Shown: positions 49,281-57,588 of the stretch, piece by piece
How positions within the stretch are numbered: the stretch's first letter is position 1
Layout of the letters: every line of letters starts with the position of its first letter
Assembly (NCBI RefSeq): GCF_020551945.1
Contig: NZ_JAJBZH010000009.1
Span: 22,796 to 86,795, forward strand
Origin: Cellulosimicrobium marinum
Lineage (GTDB): Bacteria > Actinomycetota > Actinomycetes > Actinomycetales > Cellulomonadaceae
Direction of reading: 5' to 3'
DNA length: 64,000 bases
Position numbers and translations under genes: made by a program
Notes under the pieces: generated by a model
Told to the model about the DNA's origin: nothing
The model's database searches: none
The model's input: only the letters and a program-made list of their open reading frames with translations

Positions 49281-50222
49281 GTGAGCACCCCGCCCCCCGC
49301 GCTCGACCCGACGACCACCGACGGGCCGACAGCCCGCGTCGACCGGCTCGCCCGGTGGCGCCGCTGGACACGCCCCGTCCTCGTCGCGAACCTCGTCGCG
49401 CAGATCGGGATCATCGTCACCGGCGGAGCGGTGCGGCTCACCGGGTCGGGCCTCGGCTGCTCCACCTGGCCGGAGTGCCACCCGGGCCAGTTCACCGCGG
49501 AGTTCCACGCCGCGTCGACGTACCACGAGTTCATCGAGTTCGGGAACCGCACCCTCACCGGCGTCCTCGGCGTCGTCGCCGCGCTCACGTTCCTGCTCGT
49601 GTGGACCGACCGCTCGCGGGTGCGCTCGTACCGGTGGCTCGGGGCGGTGCCCCTCCTCGGGGTGGCCGCGCAGGCCCTCCTGGGCGGCGTCGTCGTCCTC
49701 CTGCACCTGCACCCCGGCTGGGTGTCCCTGCACTTCGTGGTCTCCGCGGCCCTCGTCTCCGCGTCGCTGCTCCTGCTGCACCGCTCCGCCGAGGGCGACG
49801 GACCCCCGGTGCCGACCGTCGACGGCGCGACGCGCACGACCGCGTGGGTCCTCGCCGCGCTCACCGCCGTGGTCGTGGTCCTCGGCGTGATCACGACGGG
49901 CGCCGGCCCGCACAGCGGCGACTCCGAGGTCGGCTACCGGCTCGCCGTCGACCCGGCCCTCATGAGCAAGCTGCACGCGTGGTCGGTCTGGGCGTTCGTC
50001 GCGGTCCTCGTCGTGTACCTCGTGCGCGCGCGCACCGCCCCTGCCGCGGTCCGCCGCGCGGCGTGGACCCTGCTCGCGATCACGCTCGCCCAGGGCGCGA
50101 TCGGCTACGTCCAGTACTTCACCGGGCTGCCCGCGCTCCTCGTCGGCCTGCACATGCTCGGCTCGGCGCTCCTCGTCGCGGGGACCACGCGCGTCGTGCT
50201 CACCACCCGCACACGGGACTGA
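49281..50222 (+). CDS. ctaA: Heme A synthase (COX15/CtaA)
   Basis: A 313-residue membrane protein with about eight helices in two four-helix halves. The conserved heme-ligand histidines are seen in YHEFIEFGNRTLTG, LHFVVSAALVSASL, KLHAWSVWAFVAV and LHMLGSALLV. The cysteine pair GCSTWPEC in the first outer loop is typical of CtaA. The enzyme oxidises the C8 methyl of heme O to form heme A for cytochrome aa3 oxidase. GTG 49281 has TACCGT six bases upstream. It lies downstream of the ABC exporter and is convergent with a Nudix gene. Confidence 0.95.
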   Translation: MSTPPPALDPTTTDGPTARVDRLARWRRWTRPVLVANLVAQIGIIVTGGAVRLTGSGLGCSTWPECHPGQFTAEFHAASTYHEFIEFGNRTLTGVLGVVAALTFLLVWTDRSRVRSYRWLGAVPLLGVAAQALLGGVVVLLHLHPGWVSLHFVVSAALVSASLLLLHRSAEGDGPPVPTVDGATRTTAWVLAALTAVVVVLGVITTGAGPHSGDSEVGYRLAVDPALMSKLHAWSVWAFVAVLVVYLVRARTAPAAVRRAAWTLLAITLAQGAIGYVQYFTGLPALLVGLHMLGSALLVAGTTRVVLTTRTRD

Positions 50223-50227
50223 CGGAA

Positions 50228-50259
50228 GGGCCCGACGGCGCACGCGCGCCGCCGGGCCC
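50228..50259. terminator. Bidirectional hairpin terminator
   Basis: Bases 50228-50241 pair with 50246-50259 at 13 of 14 positions around a four-base loop. It lies between the convergent ctaA and Nudix genes. Confidence 0.75.
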
Positions 50260-50273
50260 GTCCCTCGACCGCC

Positions 50274-50930
50274 TCAGGCGCCCTTGCGCTCGGGCCAGGG
50301 GGCGTCGGCCGGACGCAGCGAGGCCCAGCCTCCCGCGCGGGACGCCGCCGCCGCCAGCAGGCCCACCACCGCCGACGGGTTGTGCACGTCGCCGCGCAGG
50401 ACCGCGGCGACCGCCTCGTCGAGCGGGACCCACCGGGGCTCGATCTCGAGCTCCTCGGCCTCGCGCGTGTGCCGCTCCTCCTCCGGGACCGGGGAGAGCC
50501 CCCGGGCGAGGAACACCCGCAGGGCCTCGTTCGACCCGCCGGGCGTCGTGCAGTAGTCGACGAGCACGTCCCACCGGTCCGCGCGCAGGTCCGCCTCTTC
50601 GGCGAGCTCACGGGCCGCCGCCGCGCGGGCGTCCTCCCCGACGACGTCGAGCAGGCCCGCCGGGGGCTCCCACAGCTCGCGCCGCACCGGGTGCCGGTAT
50701 TGCCGCAGGAGCAGCACGCGCTCCTGCTCGTCCAGCGCGACGACCGCGACCGCACCCGGGTGGTCGAGGTACTCGCGCGTGACCCGTCCGCCGTCGCCGA
50801 GGTCGACGACGTCGGACCGCAGGTCGAACACGCGACCCGCGTGCACGACGTGCGACTCGAGGACGGGCCGCGGCGCGAGCGCGTCGACGACGGGCGCGGC
50901 AGAGGACGTCGCCCCGGCCTCCGTGGCCAC
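50274..50930 (-). CDS. Nudix hydrolase, ADP-ribose pyrophosphatase-like
   Basis: A 218-residue Nudix protein. The box GLLDVVGEDARAAAARELAE then EADL gives the Gx5Ex7REUxEExGU pattern with Asp/Leu variation at the end. It is preceded by LLLRQYRHPVRRELWEPPAG, whose RQYR..WE.PAG is typical of the ADP-ribose pyrophosphatase group, as is the later SNEALRVFLA. It would split ADP-ribose to AMP and ribose 5-phosphate. It starts at GTG 50928-50930 directly against the pyrG stop, without a gap, matching the pyrG-Rv1700 pair of mycobacteria. Confidence 0.9.
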   Translation of the reverse strand: MATEAGATSSAAPVVDALAPRPVLESHVVHAGRVFDLRSDVVDLGDGGRVTREYLDHPGAVAVVALDEQERVLLLRQYRHPVRRELWEPPAGLLDVVGEDARAAAARELAEEADLRADRWDVLVDYCTTPGGSNEALRVFLARGLSPVPEEERHTREAEELEIEPRWVPLDEAVAAVLRGDVHNPSAVVGLLAAAASRAGGWASLRPADAPWPERKGA

Positions 50931-52616
50931 TCAGTCGGCCTGGTTCTCGAGCGCGGCCCGCACCAGCCCGGCGAACAGCGGGTGGGAGCGGGTCGGACGC
51001 GACTTGAACTCCGGGTGCGCCTGCGTGCTCACGTAGTACGGGTGCACGTCCGCGGGGAGCTCGACGAACTCCACGAGCGACGAGTCGGGCGACGTCCCGC
51101 TGATCACGAGGCCCGCCTCCTCGAGCTGCTTGCGGTAGGAGTTGTTCACCTCGTAGCGGTGGCGGTGACGCTCGGACACGCGCTCGGCGCCGTACGCCTT
51201 CGCGACGACGGACCCCGGGGTGAGCGCGGCCTCGTAGGACCCGAGGCGCATCGTGCCGCCGAGGTCGCCATCGCCGCCGACGATCGCCAGCTGCTCCTCC
51301 ATCGTCGCGATCACGGGGTGCGACGTCCCCGGGTCGAACTCGGTCGACGACGCGTCGTCGATGCCCAGCACGTTGCGGGCGTACTCGATGACCATGGACT
51401 GCAGGCCCAGGCAGATCCCCAGCGTCGGCACCCGCTGCTCCCGCGCCCAGCGCAGCGCCCCCAGCTTGCCCTCGATGCCCCGCACGCCGAACCCGCCCGG
51501 GACGAGGACCGCGTCCACGCCGTGCAGCGCGTCGTCGGCGCCCTCGGGGGTCTGGCACTCGTCGGACGCGACCCAGCGGATCGTCACCTTGGCGTCGTTC
51601 GCGAAGCCGCCCGCGCGCAGCGCCTCCGTCACGGAGAGGTACGCGTCGGGCAGGTCGATGTACTTGCCGACGAGCGCGACCTCGACCCGGTGCGCGGGCT
51701 GGTGCACGCGCTCCAGCAGCTGGCTCCAGCCGTCCCAGTCGACGTCGTGGAACGGCAGGCCGAGGCGGCGCACCACGTAGGCGTCGAGGCCCTCCGAGTG
51801 CAGCACGCGCGGGATGTCGTAGATGCTCGGCGCGTCCACGGCGTTGACGACGGCCTCGTTGTCGACGTCGCACATGAGCGCGATCTTGCGCTTGACCGGC
51901 TCGGGGACCACCCGGTCCGCGCGGAGCACGATCGCGTCGGGCTGGATGCCGATGGAGCGCAGCGCGGCGACGGAGTGCTGCGTGGGCTTCGTCTTCAGCT
52001 CGCCCGACGGGCCGATGTACGGCACGAGGGACACGTGGAGGAAGAACACGTCGTCGCGGCCGAGCTCGTGACGGACCTGGCGCGCCGCCTCGAGGAACGG
52101 CTGGGACTCGATGTCGCCGACCGTCCCGCCGACCTCGGTGATGATGACGTCGACGTCCTCGCCGGCCTGCGCGCGCATGCGCGACTTGATCTCGTCGGTG
52201 ATGTGCGGGATCACCTGGACCGTGTCGCCGAGGTACTCCCCGCGCCGCTCACGGGCGATGACCTGGGAGTAGACCTGGCCGGTCGTGACGTTGGCCGACG
52301 CCTCGAGGTCCACGTCGAGGAAGCGCTCGTAGTGGCCGATGTCGAGGTCGGTCTCGGCGCCGTCCTCCGTGACGAACACCTCGCCGTGCTGGAACGGGTT
52401 CATCGTCCCGGGGTCGACGTTGAGGTAGGGGTCGAGCTTCTGCATGGTGACCCGCAGGCCGCGCGATCGGAGCAGACGACCGAGGCTCGAGGCGGTCAGG
52501 CCCTTCCCGAGCGAGGAGGCGACGCCGCCGGTGACGAAGACGTGCGCGGTGCGGTGCTCGCTACGAGCGCCCGAGGCGTTGAGGCGGGAGGAGGGCCGGT
52601 TCAGGTGATCTGCCAC
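50931..52616 (-). CDS. pyrG: CTP synthase
   Basis: A 561-residue enzyme making CTP from UTP, ATP and glutamine. The N-terminal synthetase domain has [20 protein letters not shown] and the [20 protein letters not shown] block. The C-terminal glutamine amidotransferase domain has the nucleophile in GICLGLQ and the oxyanion strand VPGGFGVRG. Length is in the family range of 530-590. GTG 52614-52616 has GGAG five bases upstream. TAGGAT (52625-52630, minus strand) lies eight bases before the start, so transcription could begin nearby. It is followed by the Nudix gene. Confidence 0.97.
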   Translation of the reverse strand: MADHLNRPSSRLNASGARSEHRTAHVFVTGGVASSLGKGLTASSLGRLLRSRGLRVTMQKLDPYLNVDPGTMNPFQHGEVFVTEDGAETDLDIGHYERFLDVDLEASANVTTGQVYSQVIARERRGEYLGDTVQVIPHITDEIKSRMRAQAGEDVDVIITEVGGTVGDIESQPFLEAARQVRHELGRDDVFFLHVSLVPYIGPSGELKTKPTQHSVAALRSIGIQPDAIVLRADRVVPEPVKRKIALMCDVDNEAVVNAVDAPSIYDIPRVLHSEGLDAYVVRRLGLPFHDVDWDGWSQLLERVHQPAHRVEVALVGKYIDLPDAYLSVTEALRAGGFANDAKVTIRWVASDECQTPEGADDALHGVDAVLVPGGFGVRGIEGKLGALRWAREQRVPTLGICLGLQSMVIEYARNVLGIDDASSTEFDPGTSHPVIATMEEQLAIVGGDGDLGGTMRLGSYEAALTPGSVVAKAYGAERVSERHRHRYEVNNSYRKQLEEAGLVISGTSPDSSLVEFVELPADVHPYYVSTQAHPEFKSRPTRSHPLFAGLVRAALENQAD

Positions 52617-52682
52617 GGAACTCCATCCTAACAGCGGGTGCGCGGACGGCACGCTGGCTGCGGCGTCGGGCTCCTCACACCG

Positions 52683-54326
52683 TCAGTCCGGCCGCGACAC
52701 CTCGGTCGCGTCCGCGGGCGCCGACCCCCGCCTCAGCACGCCGAGCGCCGCACGGTCCCCGACGAGCGCCGCGCCCGCCACGACGACGCCCGCACCCAGC
52801 GCCGCGAGGACCCCGACGCCGACGGCCACGGGCCACGACGCGTCGTCGGGCAGGAGCGCCCCCGACACGGCCGAGCCTGCGACCGCGCCCAACGCGACTC
52901 CTACCGCGACGACGGCGAGCGTCCGCGGCACGCCGCGCGTCGCGTCCGGCCCCGCATGCCGCCGCGTCGCGAGGAGCAGCCCCGCCCCCGCGACCGTCAT
53001 CCCGACCGTCGTCGCGAGCCCGAGCTGGACGAGCACACCCGTCTGGTCGCGCGTGCCCGTGAGCGCCGGCAGGAGGAACGCGGTCGCCGCGACGACCACC
53101 CAGCCGGACGCCGTGACGACCACCGCGACCCGCTGGCGGTCGATCGTGTACAGGGCGCGCGACAGGTGGAGCACCAGCGAGAAGCCGACGAGACCGACAG
53201 CCATCGCCGCCACCGCGCCGCCGAGCCCGGCGACCGAGCCGGTCGCGATCTCGGCGAACACCGCCTCCACCGCGCCCGACGCCGCCACGAGCGCCGCCAC
53301 GCCCACGCCCGTCACGACCAGCAGCGTGCGCGTCGTCGTCGCGAGCAGGCGGCGGAACGCGTCGAGGCGCGCGTGCGCGACGTGCTCCGCGAGCCGGGGG
53401 AACGCGCTCGTCGCGAGCGGGAACGCGAGGACCGCGTACGGCAGCAGGTAGACCTGCTGCGCGTACCAGTACGTGGGGAACGTCTCCTCGGGGCCGAACC
53501 GGTACGCCGAGCCCATGATGGCGAGCACCGAGAGCTGCTGCGCGACGAGCGCCCCGATCCCCGCGAACGCGAGGTTGCGGGCACGCACCGCCTCGCCGCC
53601 CGGGAACCGCAGCGTCGGGCGCAGCCGCACCCCCGTGCGGTGCACCGGCAGCACGAGCGGGAGGGCGAGCACCGCGACGCCCGCGGTCGTGCCCCAGCCC
53701 AGCCAGGCGATCGCCTCGCCCGACAGCGCCGCGACGTCCTGCTGGTCGCCGTCCGCCAGGGCGGCGAACACGAGGAACACGCCGATCACGGCGACCGAGG
53801 ACAGCAGCGGCGAGAACGCCTGCCAGAAGAAGCGCTTGTGCGCCTGGAGGACGCTGCCGAGCACGACGGCCACCCCGTACAGGGGGACCTGGAGGGCGAA
53901 GACACGGACGAAGGTCGCCGTGACGTCCACGAGGTCCGGGTGCTGACGCATGAGGAGCGCCGCGACCGGACCCGCGAGCAGGGCGAGGAGGGCACCGAGC
54001 GGGACCAGCACGACGAGCGTCCAGCCGAGCAGGGCCGACGCGATGCGCGACACCTCGGGTCCGGCACGTCGGGCGATGGGCCCCGCGAGGAGCGGCACCA
54101 CCGAGCCGGCGAGCGCCCCGCCGGCCGCGACCTCGAAGAGGACGTTCGGCAGGAGGTTCGCGGCCGTGTACGCGGACCCGACGCCCTCGGTCCCGACCGC
54201 CGCGGACTGCACGAGCGAGCGGGCGAACCCCACGAGGCGGCTCGCGACCGTGACGACCGTGATCATCACAGCCGCTCCGGCGAGCGTCTGGGTCGCCGCG
54301 CGCAGGCGCCCGGGACGGCCGCTCAC
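52683..54326 (-). CDS. MurJ-like lipid II flippase (MviN/MOP family), second-copy type
   Basis: A 547-residue membrane protein with about fourteen helices. The N-terminus VTVASRLVGFARSLVQSAAV and the KRFFWQAFSPLLSSVAVIGV region are typical of MurJ/MviN. MurJ moves lipid II across the membrane. Canonical actinobacterial MurJ genes that I know are longer, with a pseudokinase tail, and lie near the chromosome end next to thioredoxin genes. This shorter form, between the MraY-like gene and pyrG, is probably a paralogue. GTG 54324-54326 overlaps the MraY-like stop by four bases (GTGA), so the two are co-translated. Paralogue status is inference. Confidence 0.82.
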   Translation of the reverse strand: MSGRPGRLRAATQTLAGAAVMITVVTVASRLVGFARSLVQSAAVGTEGVGSAYTAANLLPNVLFEVAAGGALAGSVVPLLAGPIARRAGPEVSRIASALLGWTLVVLVPLGALLALLAGPVAALLMRQHPDLVDVTATFVRVFALQVPLYGVAVVLGSVLQAHKRFFWQAFSPLLSSVAVIGVFLVFAALADGDQQDVAALSGEAIAWLGWGTTAGVAVLALPLVLPVHRTGVRLRPTLRFPGGEAVRARNLAFAGIGALVAQQLSVLAIMGSAYRFGPEETFPTYWYAQQVYLLPYAVLAFPLATSAFPRLAEHVAHARLDAFRRLLATTTRTLLVVTGVGVAALVAASGAVEAVFAEIATGSVAGLGGAVAAMAVGLVGFSLVLHLSRALYTIDRQRVAVVVTASGWVVVAATAFLLPALTGTRDQTGVLVQLGLATTVGMTVAGAGLLLATRRHAGPDATRGVPRTLAVVAVGVALGAVAGSAVSGALLPDDASWPVAVGVGVLAALGAGVVVAGAALVGDRAALGVLRRGSAPADATEVSRPD

Positions 54327-55174
54327 GCGGGGCGTCGTCCCAGCCGTCGTCCCCAGGAGTCGACGCGACGCAGCACGTCGTTGCCCTCGACGACGGCGGA
54401 GAAGCTCACCTTCTCGCTCGCGAGCGTCAGGCCCACCACCCCGGCGAGGGCGAGCAGGCGCACCGGGCGCGGCGCCGCGAGGGCGACCTGGCTGCCGAGG
54501 ACCGCGCCGAGCGCGTTCGCGCCGCAGTCCCCCAGCATGTCGCGCTCGCCGAGGTCGCCCGGCGCCGCGGCCCCGCCCGCGCCGAGCACGGCACCGGTCG
54601 TGGCGGCCGCCGAGGTCGCGAGGAACGGTGCCGACACCAGGGCCGACGCCTTGAGCGCTCGGCCGGGCCGCAGGTCGAGGAGGTTGACGAGGTTCGCCGT
54701 GCCGGCGATCAGCGCCCCGTTCACCCCGACGTCGACGAGGTGGCCGAACGCGGAGCCCGTGCGCCGCGTCCCGACCGCCGCGGCCACGAGCGACGTCGCC
54801 CCGATGCCGAGGACCTTGAGCCCGCCCGTCGTGACCTGTCCGTGCGCGAGCGCGCCCAGGTGCCCGCGCAGGCCCTTGGTCCGTGTCGAGGTGTCCTCGG
54901 CGAGGTCGTCGACCAGACCGAAGGCTCCCCCGCCCGCCGCGGCCAGCGCCGTGGCGGCGCGGGCCCGCGGAGCGGCACCGGCGACGAGCGCCCCGGCCAC
55001 CAGACCCGCCGCGACCGACGGTCCCTCGAGGAGGCTGATCGGCTCGCCACGATGGTTCGTCCGCGTCCACCGGGCGTCGCCACCCGGAGGGCGTGCGTCC
55101 GTCAGGCGACGCACGGCCACGGTGACCAGCGCGGCCGCTCCGGCGGCCAGCAGCGTCCTGCCCGCACGCCCCAC
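54323..55174 (-). CDS. MraY/WecA-like phosphoglycosyl transferase homologue
   Basis: A 283-residue membrane protein, shorter than MraY (about 360). It keeps the aspartate motifs of the polyprenyl-phosphate glycosyl-1-phosphate transferase family: VDDLAEDTSTRTKGLRGHL (DD at 89-90), NLVNLLDLRPG (161-171) and MLGDCGANALG (213-223). The hydrophobicity pattern suggests seven to eight helices instead of ten. So it may attach a sugar phosphate to a polyprenyl carrier, or be a degenerate relative. GTG 55172-55174 has GGGAGG upstream and is one base after steB. It overlaps the MurJ-like gene. A lipid-linked precursor made here and flipped by the MurJ-like partner is the natural hypothesis. Confidence 0.7.
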   Translation of the reverse strand: MGRAGRTLLAAGAAALVTVAVRRLTDARPPGGDARWTRTNHRGEPISLLEGPSVAAGLVAGALVAGAAPRARAATALAAAGGGAFGLVDDLAEDTSTRTKGLRGHLGALAHGQVTTGGLKVLGIGATSLVAAAVGTRRTGSAFGHLVDVGVNGALIAGTANLVNLLDLRPGRALKASALVSAPFLATSAAATTGAVLGAGGAAAPGDLGERDMLGDCGANALGAVLGSQVALAAPRPVRLLALAGVVGLTLASEKVSFSAVVEGNDVLRRVDSWGRRLGRRPA

Positions 55175-55175
55175 G

Positions 55176-56267
55176 TCAGCCCTCCCCCGCGTCGGCAGCC
55201 GCGTCGGACGTCTCGCCCGTACCGTCGGCCGTGCCCGCGGTGTCGCTCGTGGCGGACGCCCCGTCCGTCGTCGCCTCGGGGCCCCGCTCCACGGCCGGGA
55301 GGTCGACGGCGGGCGGCAGCACCGCCGTCGCGCTCTCCTCGAACCCGAACTGGCCCACCTGGTCCGCGAGCCGCGCCGCGAGCGCGAGCGGGACGTTGAT
55401 GCGGCCCGGCACGTCCTCCACCCCGCTCACGGTCGACAGCGAGGCCGCAAGGTCCTCCGCACCGCGGACCGTCGAGACGAGGTCGCCGCCGACCGCCGTC
55501 GGGCCGACCACGACGGCGGCCTGCGCCACGTCCTGCGCCGCCACCGCGACCGTCACCTCGATGTCCACGACGTACGTGTCGGGAGCCGGCGCCTCCTCGT
55601 CCTCGGACGCCGGGGCGCTCTCCTGCTCCGGTGCGGGCCCGGCGAGCAGGACGATCGCGTCCGCCGCCATCTCCTGCTCCTCGACGACGTCCACGAGGGC
55701 GAACCGCTCGAGCAGGGCCTCGAGCTCCTCCGCCTGCGGGCTGCGCGCGTCCGGGTCGTCCTCCGCGACACCGGTGAGCGACAGGGCCAGGGCCCGTGCC
55801 AGCCTCTCGTCCGCCGACGCGTCCTCGGCCACGTCGCCGAGCTTGTCGCCCAGCCCGTCGGCCACCGTCGACCGTGCGCTCTCGTCCGCCTCGCTCGTCC
55901 AGGAGTCCGTGAGGCGCACGTGGCCCACGACGCTCGCCCCCGCGTTCTCGATCTGCTCGACGACCTGTTCGTCCCGCTCGCCGTCGGACCCGTCGAGGTC
56001 GACCAGGGCGACCCGCCGGTCCTGGAGCGACCCGTCGACGAGCTGCGGCCCGGCCGCCGCGATGTAGCGGGCGTCCTCGTCGAGGGTGACGTTCGCCCGG
56101 TCGAGCTCGTCGCGCAGCTCGTTGCGCTCGGTGCGCAGCTGCTCCACCTGCCCCGTCAGCTGGTCCCCGATCGGGCCCTGGAGCGGACCCGCGCCCAGGA
56201 TGATCCCGACGGCGAGCGCCAGGAAGACGGAGATCAGCGAGACGATGTGGTACCTGAAGTCGATCAC
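55176..56267 (-). CDS. steB: SteB / MctB-like copper-transport and septum protein
   Basis: A 363-residue protein with one N-terminal membrane helix (YHIVSLISVFLALAVGIILG), then a short coiled coil (QVEQLRTERNELRDELDRAN) and a long extracytoplasmic domain. The last 45 residues are Thr/Ala/Gly/Asp-rich. It matches the MctB (Rv1698)/SteB family: in mycobacteria linked to copper tolerance, in corynebacteria found at the septum with SteA. GTG 56265-56267 is the start given by the family N-terminus VIDFRYHI. It follows steA after 130 bases, which include hairpins. Confidence 0.88.
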   Translation of the reverse strand: MIDFRYHIVSLISVFLALAVGIILGAGPLQGPIGDQLTGQVEQLRTERNELRDELDRANVTLDEDARYIAAAGPQLVDGSLQDRRVALVDLDGSDGERDEQVVEQIENAGASVVGHVRLTDSWTSEADESARSTVADGLGDKLGDVAEDASADERLARALALSLTGVAEDDPDARSPQAEELEALLERFALVDVVEEQEMAADAIVLLAGPAPEQESAPASEDEEAPAPDTYVVDIEVTVAVAAQDVAQAAVVVGPTAVGGDLVSTVRGAEDLAASLSTVSGVEDVPGRINVPLALAARLADQVGQFGFEESATAVLPPAVDLPAVERGPEATTDGASATSDTAGTADGTGETSDAAADAGEG

Positions 56268-56348
56268 TGTGCGGCGGTGTCCTTCGGTGTGAGCTGCGAG
56301 GTGTGGTCTGGTGGGGTCCGCGACGCGGCCGTGCCGTGCGGGCGCCGG

Positions 56349-56391
56349 GCCGACCGGTCGGCGCCACGGCCCCGGGCGGCGGCGCCCGGGG
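56349..56391 (-). terminator. Hairpin cluster between steA and steB
   Basis: Two structures lie in the 130-base gap. A 14-base palindrome GCCGACCGGTCGGC spans 56349-56362. A hairpin CCCCGGGCG/CGCCCGGGG spans 56370-56391 with a four-base loop. They may attenuate transcription after steA. Confidence 0.5.
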
Positions 56392-56397
56392 CGACGG

Positions 56398-57582
56398 TCA
56401 GCCGCCGGAGAACAGTGTGCCGACCCAGGACACGAGATCGTCGAAGCGCGCGCCGACGATCCCGAAGAACGTCTGCCCCGCGGCCGTCGACAGCAGCGCC
56501 ATGACGACCGCGAAGATGCCGGCGAGGGACAGCAGGGTGAGCTGCGCGTTGGAGATCCGCTGCCGGTACAGACGGGAGACGCCCTTGGCGTCGACGAGCT
56601 TGCCGCCCACGCGCAGGCGCGTGAGGAACGTGCTCGCCATGCCCGCGCGCCCCTTGTCGAGGAACTCCACGAGCGTGGCGTGCGTCCCGACCGCGACGAT
56701 GACCTCGGCACCCTTGTCGTCCGCGAGGAGCATCGCGATGTCCTCGCTCGTCCCCGTCGCGGGGAAGACCACCGGGTCCACGCCGAGGGCGCGCACCCGC
56801 TCCAGTCCCGGAGCCTTGCCGTCCCGGTAGGCGTGCACGACGATCTCCGCGCCGCAGCTCAGGGCCCGGTCGGAGACCGAGTCCATGTCGCCCACGATCA
56901 TCTCCGGCTTCCACCCCGCGTCGAGGATCGCGTCGGCGCCCCCGTCCACCCCGATGAGCACCGGACGGTACTCCGTGATGTACGGGCGCAGCGTCGCGAG
57001 GTCCTCGCGGTAGTGGTAGCCGCGCACGACGATGAGGACGTGACGCCCGTCGATCGTCGTCGTGATGTCCGGCACGCCGACGCCGTCGAGGAGCAGGTCC
57101 CGCTCACGACGCAGGTAGTCCATCGTGTTCTCGGCGAACGACTCGATCTCGACCGACAGGTTCGCGCGCGCCTCCTCGAGGCTGCGGGCCACCGTCTCCT
57201 CGGTCTGCACCGACCCTTCCGCGACGAGGTCGTCGCCGAGGAACACCGAGCCGCCCTCCAGACGGACCGTCCGGCCCTCGGGGAGCGCCATGATCGCCGG
57301 GCCCAGGTCGTCGACGAGCACGATGCCCGCCTCGACGAGGACGTCCGGTCCGAGGTTCGGGTAGCGGCCCGAGACCGACCGGGCCGCGTTGAGCACCGCG
57401 GCCGGCTTCGCGGCCACGAGCGCGTCCGCGGCGACCCGGTCGATGTCGACGTGGTCGATGACCGCGACGTCACCCGGGTCGAGCCGCTTGGTCAGGGCCT
57501 TCGTCCGGGCGTCGACCTTCACCGGGCCCAAGGACTCGGGCCCGGTCTGCGGCGGGGTCGTCTTGCGCAGCGTCAGTCTCAT
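56398..57582 (-). CDS. steA: SteA putative cytokinetic-ring protein
   Basis: A 394-residue protein. The N-terminal half is a barrel-like domain with repeated VLVDDLGP/ALPEGRTVRLEGG strands. The middle resembles thiamin pyrophosphokinase (VLIGVDGGADAILDAGWKPE, IVGDMDSVSD, GTSEDIAMLLAD). A single C-terminal membrane helix is present (QLTLLSLAGIFAVVMALLST). SteA of Corynebacterium goes to the septum with SteB and affects cell separation. ATG 57580-57582 lies six bases after the recN stop. The active-site-like GDMDS motif is retained, though no enzymatic activity is known to me. Confidence 0.88.
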   Translation of the reverse strand: MRLTLRKTTPPQTGPESLGPVKVDARTKALTKRLDPGDVAVIDHVDIDRVAADALVAAKPAAVLNAARSVSGRYPNLGPDVLVEAGIVLVDDLGPAIMALPEGRTVRLEGGSVFLGDDLVAEGSVQTEETVARSLEEARANLSVEIESFAENTMDYLRRERDLLLDGVGVPDITTTIDGRHVLIVVRGYHYREDLATLRPYITEYRPVLIGVDGGADAILDAGWKPEMIVGDMDSVSDRALSCGAEIVVHAYRDGKAPGLERVRALGVDPVVFPATGTSEDIAMLLADDKGAEVIVAVGTHATLVEFLDKGRAGMASTFLTRLRVGGKLVDAKGVSRLYRQRISNAQLTLLSLAGIFAVVMALLSTAAGQTFFGIVGARFDDLVSWVGTLFSGG

Positions 57583-57588
57583 CGGGGC

